64,000 bases of DNA from Saccharospirillum alexandrii_A (GCF_043641555.1 NZ_JBHZRJ010000001.1:992001-1056000), one strand, 5' to 3'. Shown: positions 1-9,367, numbered from the stretch's first letter. Notes: a model not told the origin generated them from the letters alone. A program made the numbers and translations.

Positions 1-308
1 GGCCACGAACATTAACGTCCCGGGTGCGCTATCGTCCTTGGTCTCCAGTGGTTCACGCGGGACTCTGAAGCAAGGCGTTGAATAGGACTACTGTTACCGA
101 TTTTGGCATCAAGGGCAAACGAACCTGATAACGAGTGCACATTCCTGGTGAGAATAGAGCTGCCAGGGTGCGGAAATCCGGTCGAAAACCCGTCGCTGGT
201 CGGGTATCCTAGCGGTGCGAGCCGGGTCTGACGCCCGTCTCTGCAGAATTACTCCCTTTTATCATTCGTATTGTTCACTCACCAATCACCGCAAACAACA
301 GGATTCCG
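1..308. other. intergenic leader upstream of leuS, no gene seen
   Basis: I see no convincing coding frame, RNA gene or repeat in these bases. The stretch should hold the leuS promoter. A weak AGGA lies just before the leuS ATG. A fragment of an upstream gene could lie at the very left edge, but none could be supported. Confidence 0.4.
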
Positions 309-2888
309 ATGGACGCGACCTATACCCCGGCCACCATTGAGCAGCAGGTGCAGGACACCTGGAACGAGAAGCAGGTCTTCAAAGCCCGGGTCGAACCCGG
401 CAAAGAGAAATTCTACTGCCTATCGATGCTACCTTACCCCAGTGGTCGCCTGCACATGGGGCACGTTCGCAACTACACCATCGGTGATGTGATCAGCCGC
501 TACCAGCGCATGCTCGGCAAGAACGTCATGCAGCCAATGGGCTGGGATGCCTTCGGCATGCCCGCCGAAAACGCCGCTATTCAGAACGGTGTTGCACCGG
601 CCAAATGGACCTTTGAGAACATCGACTACATGCGCAACCAGCTCAAGATGCTGGGTTTCGCCTACGACTGGGACCGGGAAGTCACCACCTGCACGCCCGA
701 GTATTACCGCTGGGAGCAGTGGTTCTTTACCCGCCTGGTGGAGAAGGGTCTTGCGTACAAGAAAACCTCGCCGGTGAACTGGTGCCCCGTCGATCAGACC
801 GTGCTTGCCAATGAACAGGTGCATGATGGCTGCTGCTGGCGCTGTGATACCCCGGTTGAACGCAAGGAGATGGATCAATGGTTCATCAAGACCACAGCCT
901 ACGCCGAGGAATTGCTGGAAGAACTCGATAACCTGCCGGGCTGGCCCGATGAAGTGAAGGCCATGCAGCGCAACTGGATCGGTCGTTCTCAGGGTGTCAC
1001 GCTTAAGTTTGGCCTGAAAGGCAGTGACGAGACGCTCGAAGTCTATACCACCCGTCCGGATACGCTGATGGGCGTTACCTACATGGCGGTGGCGGCCCAG
1101 CACCCGCTTGCGGCTGAAGCGGCCAAAACCAGCGACGAACTGGCAAGCTTTATTCTCGAATGCAAGAACATGACCACCAGCGAGGCCGATATGGCCACGA
1201 TGGAGAAGAAAGGCTGCGATACGGGCTTGGTTGCGATCCACCCGTTAACCGGCGAAGAAGTCCCCATCTGGTCGGCCAACTTCGTGTTGATGGATTACGG
1301 CAGCGGCGCCGTTATGGCGGTGCCCGGGCACGACCAGCGCGACTGGGAGTTTGCCAGCAAATACGGGTTGCAAAAGAAACAGGTGGTCAAGCCCGAACCT
1401 GGCAGCGAAAGCCAGTGCGATCTGACTGAGGAGGCTTTTACTGAAAAAGGCATTCTGGTCAACTCTGGTGACTACGACGGGCTTAATTTCACTGAGGCGT
1501 TCGAGCGCATCGCCGGCGACCTGGAAGCCCAGGGCAAAGGCAAGGTGACCGTGAATTTCCGCCTGCGTGACTGGGGTGTGAGCCGGCAACGCTACTGGGG
1601 CACGCCGGTACCCATGGTGTACGTCGATGGCGAGGTCAAACCTTCGGAGACCTTTCCGGTCGAACTGCCATACGATGTCGTGTTCGACGGCGCCAACTCG
1701 CCGATCAAGAACAATCCAGAGTTCGAAAACACGACCTGGCAGGGCAAGCCCGCCAAACGCGACACGGACACTTTCGATACCTTTATGGAGTCTAGCTGGT
1801 ATTACGCCCGTTACTGCACACCGGAATACGATGGCGGCATGCTAGAGCCTGAAGAAGCCAATTACTGGCTGCCGGTCGACCAGTACATTGGCGGTATCGA
1901 ACACGCCACCATGCACCTGATGTACTCGCGGTTCTTTCACAAAGCCATGCGCGATGAAGGCCTGGTGAACTCCAGCGAACCCTTCACCAACCTGCTGTGC
2001 CAGGGCATGGTGCTGGCGGATACGTGGTACAAGGAAACCGACAGCGGCCGGGTCTGGGTATCACCGACCGCAGTCGATGTTCAGCGTGACGAGAAAGGCA
2101 AGGTGCTGGGAGGCGTTGAAGCTTCGACTGGAGATGCCGTGGTGTATGCCGGCATGGCGAAAATGTCCAAGTCGAAAAACAACGGCAAAGACCCGCAGCA
2201 GGCAATTGAACAGTATGGTGCCGATACGGTGCGTTTGTTCTCCATGTTCGCTGCACCGCCGGACCAAACTCTGGAGTGGACCGAGTCGGGCGTGCAGGGT
2301 GCCCAGAAGTTTTTGCAGCGGTTGTGGCGAGCGGTGCATGCCTTGCTCGAAGCCGGTGACTGCGACGCCTTGAGTGGTCAGGCGCTGAACGATGACCAGA
2401 AAGCCCTGCGCCGTAAAACGCACGAGACCATTGTGGGTGTCACCAGCGACTTTGGTGAGCGCAAAACCTTCAACACCGCCATCGCCAAGGTCATGGAACT
2501 GCTCAACAGCGTAAACCGTTTTGAAGCGCAGACGGCACTCGACCGCGCTGTCGTCCGGGAAGCGCTGGATACCGCTGTTCTGGTGCTTGCGCCCATCGCC
2601 CCGCACGTTACCCAGGTGTTGTGGCAGGCACTTGGACACGACGGCCTGGTCATCGATGCTGCCTGGCCGCAAGCGGATGAGTCGGCGCTGGTCAAAGACT
2701 CGTTGCTGTATGTGGTTCAGGTGAACGGCAAAGTGCGCAGCCGCATTGAAGTGCCTGCCAGTGCTGACAAGGCACTGATTGAAAGCACCGCTTTGGCGGA
2801 TGAGAACGTCGTGCGCTTCACCGAAGGCGTGACAGTACGCAAGGTCATTGTTGTACCCAACAAGCTGGTGAACATCGTTGCCAACTAA
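309..2888 (+). CDS. leuS: leucyl-tRNA synthetase
   Basis: Class I aminoacyl-tRNA synthetase that charges tRNA-Leu with leucine in the cytoplasm. The 859 residues match the usual bacterial length of about 860. The HIGH-type motif is seen as HMGH at residues 49-52 and the KMSKS loop at about 618-622. Between them the CP1 editing domain carries the characteristic TTRPDTLMG peptide near residue 247. The C-terminal anticodon-binding and tRNA-contact domains are complete, ending close to KVIVVPNKLVNIV. ATG 309 is chosen because the N-terminus then aligns with the family start, and a weak AGGA lies upstream. It is first in a leuS-lptE-holA run, the conserved gammaproteobacterial order, and its 3' end overlaps lptE. 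Nothing odd is seen. Confidence 0.98.
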   Translation: MDATYTPATIEQQVQDTWNEKQVFKARVEPGKEKFYCLSMLPYPSGRLHMGHVRNYTIGDVISRYQRMLGKNVMQPMGWDAFGMPAENAAIQNGVAPAKWTFENIDYMRNQLKMLGFAYDWDREVTTCTPEYYRWEQWFFTRLVEKGLAYKKTSPVNWCPVDQTVLANEQVHDGCCWRCDTPVERKEMDQWFIKTTAYAEELLEELDNLPGWPDEVKAMQRNWIGRSQGVTLKFGLKGSDETLEVYTTRPDTLMGVTYMAVAAQHPLAAEAAKTSDELASFILECKNMTTSEADMATMEKKGCDTGLVAIHPLTGEEVPIWSANFVLMDYGSGAVMAVPGHDQRDWEFASKYGLQKKQVVKPEPGSESQCDLTEEAFTEKGILVNSGDYDGLNFTEAFERIAGDLEAQGKGKVTVNFRLRDWGVSRQRYWGTPVPMVYVDGEVKPSETFPVELPYDVVFDGANSPIKNNPEFENTTWQGKPAKRDTDTFDTFMESSWYYARYCTPEYDGGMLEPEEANYWLPVDQYIGGIEHATMHLMYSRFFHKAMRDEGLVNSSEPFTNLLCQGMVLADTWYKETDSGRVWVSPTAVDVQRDEKGKVLGGVEASTGDAVVYAGMAKMSKSKNNGKDPQQAIEQYGADTVRLFSMFAAPPDQTLEWTESGVQGAQKFLQRLWRAVHALLEAGDCDALSGQALNDDQKALRRKTHETIVGVTSDFGERKTFNTAIAKVMELLNSVNRFEAQTALDRAVVREALDTAVLVLAPIAPHVTQVLWQALGHDGLVIDAAWPQADESALVKDSLLYVVQVNGKVRSRIEVPASADKALIESTALADENVVRFTEGVTVRKVIVVPNKLVNIVAN

Positions 2889-3381
2889 CGCTGGTATCTA
2901 TCGAATTGGGCTGTGGCGAAGCCTGATCGTTGGCCTGTTGCTGAGCCTTCTGGTCGGCTGTGGCTACCAGTTGAAAGGGCAGTTCCGGTTGGCGGAAGGT
3001 TTGAACCCCCTGGTCTGGCAATCCCAGACCGATTCCGACGGGCTGTACCAGACGCTGCGCGGTACCTTTGCCTTGTATGGTCTGGTGCTGCAAACCGGCC
3101 CGGCCGATACGCTATTACGACTGCACCGTGAAACCTATTCAGAAGTCAGCCTGGATGAAACCATCATCCTTACGCTTGAAATCGAGTGGAGCCTGGTCAA
3201 CCAGTATGACCGGGCAGTCATTAGCCGGCGGATCAGCCGAGTCGAATCGCGCTTAACGGAAGACGATGATGAGGCGCGTGAACAACGTCGCCAGATTCTA
3301 CGCAACCGGATTGCCTTGCTGGTGCTGGACCAACTGGAAGCCGTGACCGACGATGACCTGTTGCCGGAGGCCGATGAGTGA
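2878..3381 (+). CDS. lptE: LPS-assembly lipoprotein LptE
   Basis: Outer-membrane lipoprotein that plugs LptD and helps insert lipopolysaccharide into the outer leaflet. The N-terminus is a lipoprotein signal: a basic stretch, a hydrophobic run around residues 15-26 and the lipobox LVGC with the lipidated Cys at about 28. The next residues, GYQLKG, are typical for LptE. Length is 167 residues, as usual, with an acidic C-terminal tail. The start is a TTG at 2878 that overlaps the leuS stop by 11 bases; no ATG gives a better signal peptide. Gene order between leuS and holA supports the call, since sequence conservation in this family is low. The 3' end overlaps holA by 4 bases, so translation is probably coupled. 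Confidence 0.93.
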   Translation: MPTNAGIYRIGLWRSLIVGLLLSLLVGCGYQLKGQFRLAEGLNPLVWQSQTDSDGLYQTLRGTFALYGLVLQTGPADTLLRLHRETYSEVSLDETIILTLEIEWSLVNQYDRAVISRRISRVESRLTEDDDEAREQRRQILRNRIALLVLDQLEAVTDDDLLPEADE

Positions 3382-4394
3382 AGCTCTCTCCCCAACAACT
3401 GGCCAAGCAGCTGACGCAACCTCTGCCGGCGATTATCTGGCTCAGTGGTGATGAACCCTTGCTGGTGCTTGAAGCCAGTGATCAGGTGCGAGCAGCGGCT
3501 CGCCAGGTGGGTATTACCGAACGTCAGGTGTTTCATGCCGATGCCCAGTTCGACTGGAATCAGTTGTACGAAGCGAACCAGGCCATGTCACTGTTCGGCG
3601 ACCGCCAATTGCTAGAGCTGAGGCTGAGCGCCAAACTCAACGACGCGGGCCGAAAAGCTCTGGTGGCCTACGCCGAGAACGCGAACCCGGATAATCTGTT
3701 GTTGGTGGTGTCCGACAAGATCGAAGCGGCGCAAAGCAAGGCGAAGTGGTTTGCCGGTGTTACCGACGCGGCCTGGTGGGTTCCCATCTGGCCTGTTGAG
3801 CGGCATCAGTTGCCGGCCTGGTTGCGGGCCCGTCTGCAACAGCACGGTCTGCAGATAGATGACGATGCGCTGGCGTTATTGTCCGACCGGGTAGATGGCA
3901 ATTTGCTGGCTGCTCGCCAGGAGATCGACAAACTCTTACTGGTGAGCGACGGCACCTCACTGACCCTGGAGACCGTTATACAGGCGGTATCGGACAGCGC
4001 CCGATTCACCATTTTCGATCTGGCCGATGCCGTGCTCAGTGGGGATCTGGCTCGCAGCCAACGAGTGTTGTCGGGTCTTTCAGCAGAGGGCATTGAACCG
4101 CCGATTGTGTTGTGGGTGTTGGCGCGCGAACTGCGGCATCTGGTGCAACTGGCCGAAGCCCAGGCCATGGGCCAACCGATGCCCGCTGTATTCAAACGAT
4201 TGCGCATTTTCGATAAGCGACAGGGGCCGTATCAGGTAGCCTTGCGGCGTGGCGATGCGGGCCTGTGGCAGCGGTGTCTGATTCTATGCGGCGATATCGA
4301 TGCGACCATCAAAGGGCGTGCCGCAGGTGACCCCTGGCACAAACTCAGCGCGCTGGTGTGTGAGATAGCGCAGCCCGGGGTGGTGCCGGTTTAA
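3378..4394 (+). CDS. holA: DNA polymerase III delta subunit
   Basis: Delta subunit of the clamp loader, which opens the beta sliding clamp and loads it on DNA. The 338 residues match the family length. The N-terminal region has the expected PAIIWLSGDEPLLVLEA stretch, where the degenerate ATPase fold begins, and the C-terminal helical domain is complete. The start is GTG 3378, overlapping the lptE stop in a 4-base GTGA, which fits the tight leuS-lptE-holA arrangement. The gene ends 35 bases before the convergent stop of tonB, so the two transcription units meet head to head here. No frameshift or missing section is seen. Confidence 0.95.
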   Translation: MKLSPQQLAKQLTQPLPAIIWLSGDEPLLVLEASDQVRAAARQVGITERQVFHADAQFDWNQLYEANQAMSLFGDRQLLELRLSAKLNDAGRKALVAYAENANPDNLLLVVSDKIEAAQSKAKWFAGVTDAAWWVPIWPVERHQLPAWLRARLQQHGLQIDDDALALLSDRVDGNLLAARQEIDKLLLVSDGTSLTLETVIQAVSDSARFTIFDLADAVLSGDLARSQRVLSGLSAEGIEPPIVLWVLARELRHLVQLAEAQAMGQPMPAVFKRLRIFDKRQGPYQVALRRGDAGLWQRCLILCGDIDATIKGRAAGDPWHKLSALVCEIAQPGVVPV

Positions 4395-4429
4395 GTGTCT
4401 TTTGATTTGCAATAGCTGAATGAATACAG

Positions 4430-5221
4430 CTAGTCCAGTTGGAAACTGATAGTCAGTTCCAGTTGACTGTTTGAGTGCGCGCAACAATATCGACTGCTGG
4501 CACTGATGTCTGCCAATGCGGCCAGTGCTGCATCATCAAAGATTGATCGTTGTGCGGGTGTAAGAATCTCTGCGGTAAAAGCTCCGTCGGATTGCATTTC
4601 GATCGTGACCTCTACTGAATCTTCCCAACCACGCCGACGTGCTACAGGTGGGTAGTGCAGGTGTTCAGCCAGCGCCTGTTTAAACCAGACTTTTATGTCG
4701 CGTTGAAGCTGTTGCGTATCGACATTGTCAGTGGCCTGTTCTGAGGTATTCGAATCAGTCGCAAACTGTTTGCGATCATGGAGTGAAACCCGGGAGTTGA
4801 CTGCCGTTTCAATGGGCTTAACCTGTTCCTGTTCCTGTTCCTGTTCCTGTTCCTGTTCCTGTTCCTGTTCCTGTTCCTGTTCCTGTTCCTGTTCGGCCGG
4901 TGGCTCAACCTGCGTAACCTGGTCTGGTTTTTCTACTGTAACGGGACTGACATCGGTTTCAAGGGGAGTGTCTATTGCCGGGGTTATCGGATTTGGAGCT
5001 ATCGGCTCACTGGGTATAGGCGGCTGTTTTTGTTCGATTTTCACCTGATCGGGTGTGCTAGGGGCATTTTCGCCGTTGGCAAGCTGAGCAGTCTGCAAAT
5101 CCAGTGAAATCGTGTTTTTTGTAATGGGTTCATAGATAGGTGTCTGGCCAGGTAACCAGCTAATCAGTGCTGCATGAGCCATCACAGATAGGGTGATGGC
5201 TACTGGCCAGACGGGTCTCAT
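4430..5221 (-). CDS. tonB: TonB-family energy transducer with Glu-Gln repeat
   Basis: Periplasm-spanning protein that transmits proton-motive force from ExbBD in the inner membrane to outer-membrane receptors. A single N-terminal hydrophobic anchor (about residues 6-20, after MRPVWP) is followed by a long Pro/Glu/Gln-rich spacer. The C-terminal TonB fold spans about 175-263 and contains the typical YPPVARRRGWEDSVEV stretch. The spacer holds twelve consecutive Glu-Gln pairs encoded by a perfect hexanucleotide repeat. It lies 17 bases downstream of btuB on the same strand, so it is probably co-transcribed under the cobalamin riboswitch and dedicated to that receptor. No exbB or exbD is adjacent, so those would come from elsewhere. 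The TonB fold is clear, while the specific partner is inferred from context. Confidence 0.88.
   Translation of the reverse strand: MRPVWPVAITLSVMAHAALISWLPGQTPIYEPITKNTISLDLQTAQLANGENAPSTPDQVKIEQKQPPIPSEPIAPNPITPAIDTPLETDVSPVTVEKPDQVTQVEPPAEQEQEQEQEQEQEQEQEQEQEQEQVKPIETAVNSRVSLHDRKQFATDSNTSEQATDNVDTQQLQRDIKVWFKQALAEHLHYPPVARRRGWEDSVEVTIEMQSDGAFTAEILTPAQRSIFDDAALAALADISASSRYCCAHSNSQLELTISFQLD
4822..4893. repeat. hexanucleotide tandem repeat CCTGTT x12
   Basis: Twelve uninterrupted copies of CCTGTT (plus strand) lie inside tonB. On the coding strand they read as alternating Glu and Gln codons. The copies are perfect, which points to recent slippage. Because the unit is 6 bases, changes in copy number keep the frame and only alter the spacer length. 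Confidence 0.97.
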
Positions 5222-5238
5222 GAGTCCTTCACAAACAC

Positions 5239-7062
5239 CTAGAAATGGTACTCAGCCGATACCTTGAAGGTACGGCCGGAGGTGTTGTAGTAGGAATCAG
5301 TAAAGCTGTCGTAGTTAGTGACGTAGTCTTCATCCAGTGCATTATCAACTCGGGCGCTCAAGGTACTGCCTTCGTTCCATTGGTAACGTGTTCCCAAACC
5401 CAGGATCGCATAATCACCCAGTGCAACATCACCATTAATCCGACCCGCCTCAGATTGCAGGTCGGTATTAAACAGCCACTGCCCATACTGGTATGCAAGT
5501 GCTGCAAAAGCAGTCCATTCCGGTCGATTGTTTAACCGCTCGTCATCCCCATCGCGTGCATCGGTCAGGGTCGTGTTAAACCTGAGGTTAAAGGCTCCTA
5601 TTTGCTGGGCAAAGTCCAACTCCAGACCAAGAATGCGAGCTTCGTCGATGTTGGCAGCAGTAAAGGTGTTCGGGTCAGAGCCAATCAGATTGGTGGTATC
5701 GATACGGTAACCACTGACGCGCCATTCGCCACCCTGGGTAAACTGCCGAAGAGCCAGTTCAAAACTCCGCGATTCCTCGGGTTCCACGTTTTCATCGCCA
5801 TAGTTCGGAAAGTACAATTCATTGAAACTTGGCGCCCTGAACGCTGTGCCAGCGGTACCAACAATCTCCAATGTATCGGTAATCAGGTAGGAGGTACCCA
5901 GGGTTCCTGTTGTATAGGTGTCGTAGGCGCTGTTGTTGTCGAATCGCAGACTGCCCTGCAGGCCGAGGTCGCCTGCGTAGGTTGACAGGCTTGCGAACAC
6001 ACCGGTGTTAGTGCGTTCGGTTTTGTCGTAGTCGGTGGTCGATTCCAGTTCAACCGTATCAACATCAATACCGACAGCGGCCGATACATCGCCAATGGTG
6101 CGTTCAGCCAGTGCTGTGGCGGTATAGCCTGTAGTTTTAAACTGGGTGTCGTTGGCGGAGTCATCTCCATCACTGTTGACGCTGTCGTCTACATACCGGC
6201 CCAGGCGAGAGCTCAGGTGGGTATTGGACGAAACGTCGTAATCGAGTGACAGGGAAGAATTGGAGAGATCGGTCTGTGTTTGCCAGTCAATGTCACTACT
6301 GCACGGGGTCTGTGTGAACCCGGCATAACAAGCAGAGTCATAGTCTGCAGTGCTGCTCGACTGAACATGATTGATTCCCAGCAGCAAGTCATCGCTTATT
6401 CGAGTATCTACAGAGAGGTTGCCCGAAAACTGGTTGAATCCATCATCATCTCTGTTCGAGTCAGACTCCAGAGTGGTGCTATCAAAACCGTCGGTGCCGG
6501 TGTAGAAAATGTCGGCTGCAGCGCGCGTTTTCTCGGTCGAGAAATCAAAGCCTGCGCCGAGTTTGTGGTAATTATGGCTGCCATAGCTACCAGAGACATA
6601 AACGTCGTCCTGTGAGGCATCAGGCGACTTGGTAAAGACCTGTATCACCCCGCCAATACCATTTGCTCCGTAAAGGCTGGAAACGGGGCCCCGGACTACT
6701 TCAATACGTTCGATATTGGACAAAGAAATGCCGGCAAAAGAGGTTTGTCCGGTGCTGGCACTGACCTGGGGGACGCCGTCGATGAGTACCACAACCTGAC
6801 TGCTGGTCGTTCCTCTCAGTAAGACGTTGCTGGTAGAGCCAAGGCTGCCAGTGCTGACCAGACTGACGCCGGACAAGCGGCTGAGCAAGGTGCCGAGGTC
6901 ACTGTCCTGATAGTGTTTCAGGTCTTCTTCGGTCAGTACCGTTACTGCAGACTGCGTCTGAGTAATTGGCACTGCGTATCGGTTGGCGGTGATCACAACG
7001 TCTTCAGCGACAGCCATGGTTGGCAGTAGCAAGACAGAGGCGGTTAACATAAAACGGTTCAT
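5239..7062 (-). CDS. btuB: TonB-dependent receptor, BtuB-like (cobalamin)
   Basis: Outer-membrane beta-barrel receptor for active uptake, probably of cobalamin. A signal peptide covers about the first 19 residues, ending near AVAE. A TonB-box-like DVVITANR follows, then the plug domain with VLLRGTTSSQVVVLIDGVPQ and RIEVVRGPVSSLYG. The remaining roughly 450 residues form the 22-strand barrel, ending in the usual aromatic residue (EYHF). The length of 607 residues fits BtuB. ATG 7062 is preferred over 7080 because AAAGGAAC lies just upstream and the signal peptide then begins normally. A cobalamin riboswitch about 150 bases upstream makes B12 the likely ligand. Expression should fall when adenosylcobalamin is plentiful. 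A corrinoid-related ligand is the main alternative. Confidence 0.92.
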   Translation of the reverse strand: MNRFMLTASVLLLPTMAVAEDVVITANRYAVPITQTQSAVTVLTEEDLKHYQDSDLGTLLSRLSGVSLVSTGSLGSTSNVLLRGTTSSQVVVLIDGVPQVSASTGQTSFAGISLSNIERIEVVRGPVSSLYGANGIGGVIQVFTKSPDASQDDVYVSGSYGSHNYHKLGAGFDFSTEKTRAAADIFYTGTDGFDSTTLESDSNRDDDGFNQFSGNLSVDTRISDDLLLGINHVQSSSTADYDSACYAGFTQTPCSSDIDWQTQTDLSNSSLSLDYDVSSNTHLSSRLGRYVDDSVNSDGDDSANDTQFKTTGYTATALAERTIGDVSAAVGIDVDTVELESTTDYDKTERTNTGVFASLSTYAGDLGLQGSLRFDNNSAYDTYTTGTLGTSYLITDTLEIVGTAGTAFRAPSFNELYFPNYGDENVEPEESRSFELALRQFTQGGEWRVSGYRIDTTNLIGSDPNTFTAANIDEARILGLELDFAQQIGAFNLRFNTTLTDARDGDDERLNNRPEWTAFAALAYQYGQWLFNTDLQSEAGRINGDVALGDYAILGLGTRYQWNEGSTLSARVDNALDEDYVTNYDSFTDSYYNTSGRTFKVSAEYHF

Positions 7063-7212
7063 TGAGGTTCCTTTCGTCATTCATATTGGATGAATAAACG
7101 AAGGGACAAGTCTAGCGGCTGACAAACGGAAACACGCACAATTGACTCTATGGTCTGACCGGATGACAGAAATCCACTTTGTTGCCCTCCGCAACAACAG
7201 GGTATTCAGTCA

Positions 7213-7385
7213 AAGGCCGGTCTCCGGGCTTAAGGATGCTAGAGGGTACAACTGACCCTCTATGACGTGGCGCCTTCCCGCTCGCGCAGTGGCTGAGTGC
7301 CTTGTCCATCCTGTTACCGTTGCGGGGGCAGCATCAGATTTTCACTGATTTCCCGTACACCAATAACTGTCTGTTTGGTGGCGGC
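7213..7385 (-). promoter_or_regulatory. cobalamin riboswitch
   Basis: On the minus strand the leader of btuB contains the conserved riboswitch blocks in order. These are GGGAAATCAGTGAAAATC, the core CTGCCCCCGCAACGGTAA, GCCACTGCGCGAGCGGGAAG, and the B12-box-type AAGCCCGGAGACCGGCC at 7215-7231. Adenosylcobalamin binding normally shuts down expression of the downstream uptake genes. The remainder of the 7063-7486 gap holds the expression platform on the btuB side and presumably the promoter on the other side. I did not resolve the anti-terminator or ribosome-site sequester by eye. Confidence 0.93.
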
Positions 7386-7486
7386 ATCATAGAGGGCTTT
7401 CTATGAGCAGGCAAGCCGCACCGACCCAACTGATGGCGCTGACCCTGCGTGATCAATGGTGATGCTTTAGGCTTGGTTGTGAAGGC

Positions 7487-8620
7487 TTAACTCTGGCCCA
7501 GATTCGATGACGGTTCTCGGGCTTGAGCCCAATGCCGAAACCGGGCTCGCCAGGGCTTTTCAATGAAAGTGTAAGTGCCATAGGAAAGGCCGATCACTAC
7601 CGCCAGTGCCACCAGGTTTATCAAGCTGGCATAGGGGGTCTTAAATACCTGCAACCAACCCATGCCAGCCCGGTAAATCTCACTGGTGGGCATGCGCAGC
7701 ACATACTCCGCGAGATTGTCGATTACGATAAAGACCAATGCATGGGTCATGTAGATTGAATACGACAGAGTGCCGATAAACAGCAGAGGCGCCGTAGTCA
7801 GCAAGGCACTGAACAGGCCCTCAGCCTGAACAGTGAAGACATAAATCATCAGGGCAAAGCTGGCGAAGGTTGCGAGTTGAATAACTTTGGCGTCATGAGA
7901 CTGCCAGACCAGAACCAGGGTGACCAGCACCACCAGGCTCTCCAGTGAATGGCTGGTTATAGGTTTGAGCGTTAGCCGCTGCCCTTGTGTTTGAGTGAAT
8001 ACGAAGGCTCCCAGAAAGAACCCTCCCACGCAACGGGGGAACCCAAAATGATCTGCGCTGAGCAGCGAGGTTCCGGTCTGCACGTAGAGCAAGCCATATG
8101 AGAACAGGCTGACCAGCAGGTACAGTAGCGGTTTACGATCCTTGGGTGTGATGCCGATAAACGCGAAGAATACCAGGTAAGTGAAAAACTCCACACTGAT
8201 GCTCCAGGCAGGGTAGTTCCAACTGAGTGTTTGGGTAGCGCCCATGCCGTTGATCAAAAGAAGATTGGCGAAAAAGTTGGACAGGCTGTTTTTATCAAAA
8301 GGGTCGCCGCCAAGGCCCATTTCAAAATGGGCATACCCTTTAAGCAGAATGTAAGGCAGCCACATCAGGAGCATAAACAGATGTAACGGGTACAGCCGGC
8401 CAAAACGCAACAGAGTGAAGGTTCTGAAACTTAAGCCCTGATCGATCTTTTCCGCATAGGCCAGCGCCATTACAAAGCCGGATAAGATAAAGAAAAAATC
8501 GACAAAGATGGAAGCCTGCTCAACCAGAGGTGGATAAGCCGCGACCACGAAGCTTGAGTGGATCAACGCAACCATGAGTGCAGCCAGGCCGCGTAACGAT
8601 TCCAGAGACGGGTATTGCAT
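7487..8620 (-). CDS. acyltransferase family 3 membrane protein
   Basis: Integral membrane acyltransferase of the OafA/NodX type (Acyl_transf_3), which usually acetylates a surface sugar or exopolysaccharide. The N-terminus SLESLRGLAALMVALIHSSF has the family's characteristic LRG...A...H arrangement with the catalytic His near residue 24. The rest is about ten hydrophobic segments, ending in a basic tail with EKPWR, a common end motif in the family. ATG 8620 is used because AAAGGAG lies just upstream; an in-frame extension to 8650 lacks a better site. It is transcribed away from btuB's regulatory region and stands alone, so the substrate cannot be read from neighbours. Confidence 0.88.
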   Translation of the reverse strand: MQYPSLESLRGLAALMVALIHSSFVVAAYPPLVEQASIFVDFFFILSGFVMALAYAEKIDQGLSFRTFTLLRFGRLYPLHLFMLLMWLPYILLKGYAHFEMGLGGDPFDKNSLSNFFANLLLINGMGATQTLSWNYPAWSISVEFFTYLVFFAFIGITPKDRKPLLYLLVSLFSYGLLYVQTGTSLLSADHFGFPRCVGGFFLGAFVFTQTQGQRLTLKPITSHSLESLVVLVTLVLVWQSHDAKVIQLATFASFALMIYVFTVQAEGLFSALLTTAPLLFIGTLSYSIYMTHALVFIVIDNLAEYVLRMPTSEIYRAGMGWLQVFKTPYASLINLVALAVVIGLSYGTYTFIEKPWRARFRHWAQAREPSSNLGQS

Positions 8621-8824
8621 GAGCTCACTCCTTTGAACACAACGATCCAAACCACAAAGAAAGACACCCTCAAGAAGGGGCCTTGTACGGTAGTGACAGG
8701 TTGGAACAGGCAGCTTCAGATCATAAGCAGAAGGGGTTTAGTGAGGCATCAACTCTGAGCCAGCTCCATGGCTTCCAGCGTGTATAGATATCAGCTTGTT
8801 TGAGCCTGATCAAGGTAAAAATAG

Positions 8825-8853
8825 AAAACCCGGACAGTGCTGCCCGGGTTTTT
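8825..8853 (-). terminator. bidirectional Rho-independent terminator after dps
   Basis: A 9-base-pair stem AAAACCCGG / CCGGGTTTT has a short loop and flanking A and T runs, so it can terminate on both strands. It lies about 40 bases after the dps stop on the minus strand. Confidence 0.8.
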
Positions 8854-8893
8854 GGTTCAATGCTCCCGAGAATCGGGGGCATAGAGCATGGTG

Positions 8894-9367
8894 TTACTCG
8901 CCCAGATAGGACCGGTACATCCAAACATCCTTTTCCTGCTCGCGGATGTAGTCGCCCATCAGGGCTGCGGTGCCTTCATCGCTGGCTTCCTGCGCCAGAG
9001 AAAGCAGGGCACGCTGTTTTCCGATCATGGCCTGGTAAGACTCCAGAATGTGACCGACGGCGGCACGCCCGTCGCGAACCCGCGTTTGTTCTTTGATCGT
9101 CGCGCTTTCCAGGTACTTGCTGTAGCTGTGGACGGGCTCGTGGCCCAGTGTCTGGATGCGCTCTGCCACTTCATCGATCTTGGTCAGCAGGTTGGTGTAT
9201 AGCTCTTCGAACTTGACGTGCAACTCAAAGAAGTTCTCGCCTTTGATGTTCCAGTGAAAGCCCCGGGCGTTCATGTAGAACACCTGGTAGTTCGCCAGTA
9301 ATTCGTTCAAACCGGACGCCAATTTTTCTGCACTGGCCGTGTTCAATCCAATTGCGTTGGTACTCAT
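8894..9367 (-). CDS. dps: Dps family DNA-binding / iron-storage protein
   Basis: Ferritin-like mini-ferritin that oxidises and stores iron with hydrogen peroxide and protects DNA in starved or stressed cells. It is 157 residues long, as usual. The inter-subunit ferroxidase residues are visible in NARGFHWNIKG (His) and in the second helix FEELYTNLLTKIDEVAERI (Asp/Glu). ATG 9367 is chosen because GGAGG lies 5 bases upstream; the in-frame GTG at 9373 would overlap that site. A strong terminator follows the gene, so it is probably monocistronic. The N-terminal tail is short and not very basic, so DNA binding is less certain than iron storage. Confidence 0.94.
   Translation of the reverse strand: MSTNAIGLNTASAEKLASGLNELLANYQVFYMNARGFHWNIKGENFFELHVKFEELYTNLLTKIDEVAERIQTLGHEPVHSYSKYLESATIKEQTRVRDGRAAVGHILESYQAMIGKQRALLSLAQEASDEGTAALMGDYIREQEKDVWMYRSYLGE

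Noticed and set aside
4822..4893. Possible CRISPR array
   Set aside because: The unit is only 6 bases with no spacers; it is a simple tandem repeat.
4725..5048. Plus-strand frame rich in Cys-Ser repeats
   Set aside because: It is the mirror of the tonB Glu-Gln repeat; it has no ribosome site or known domain.
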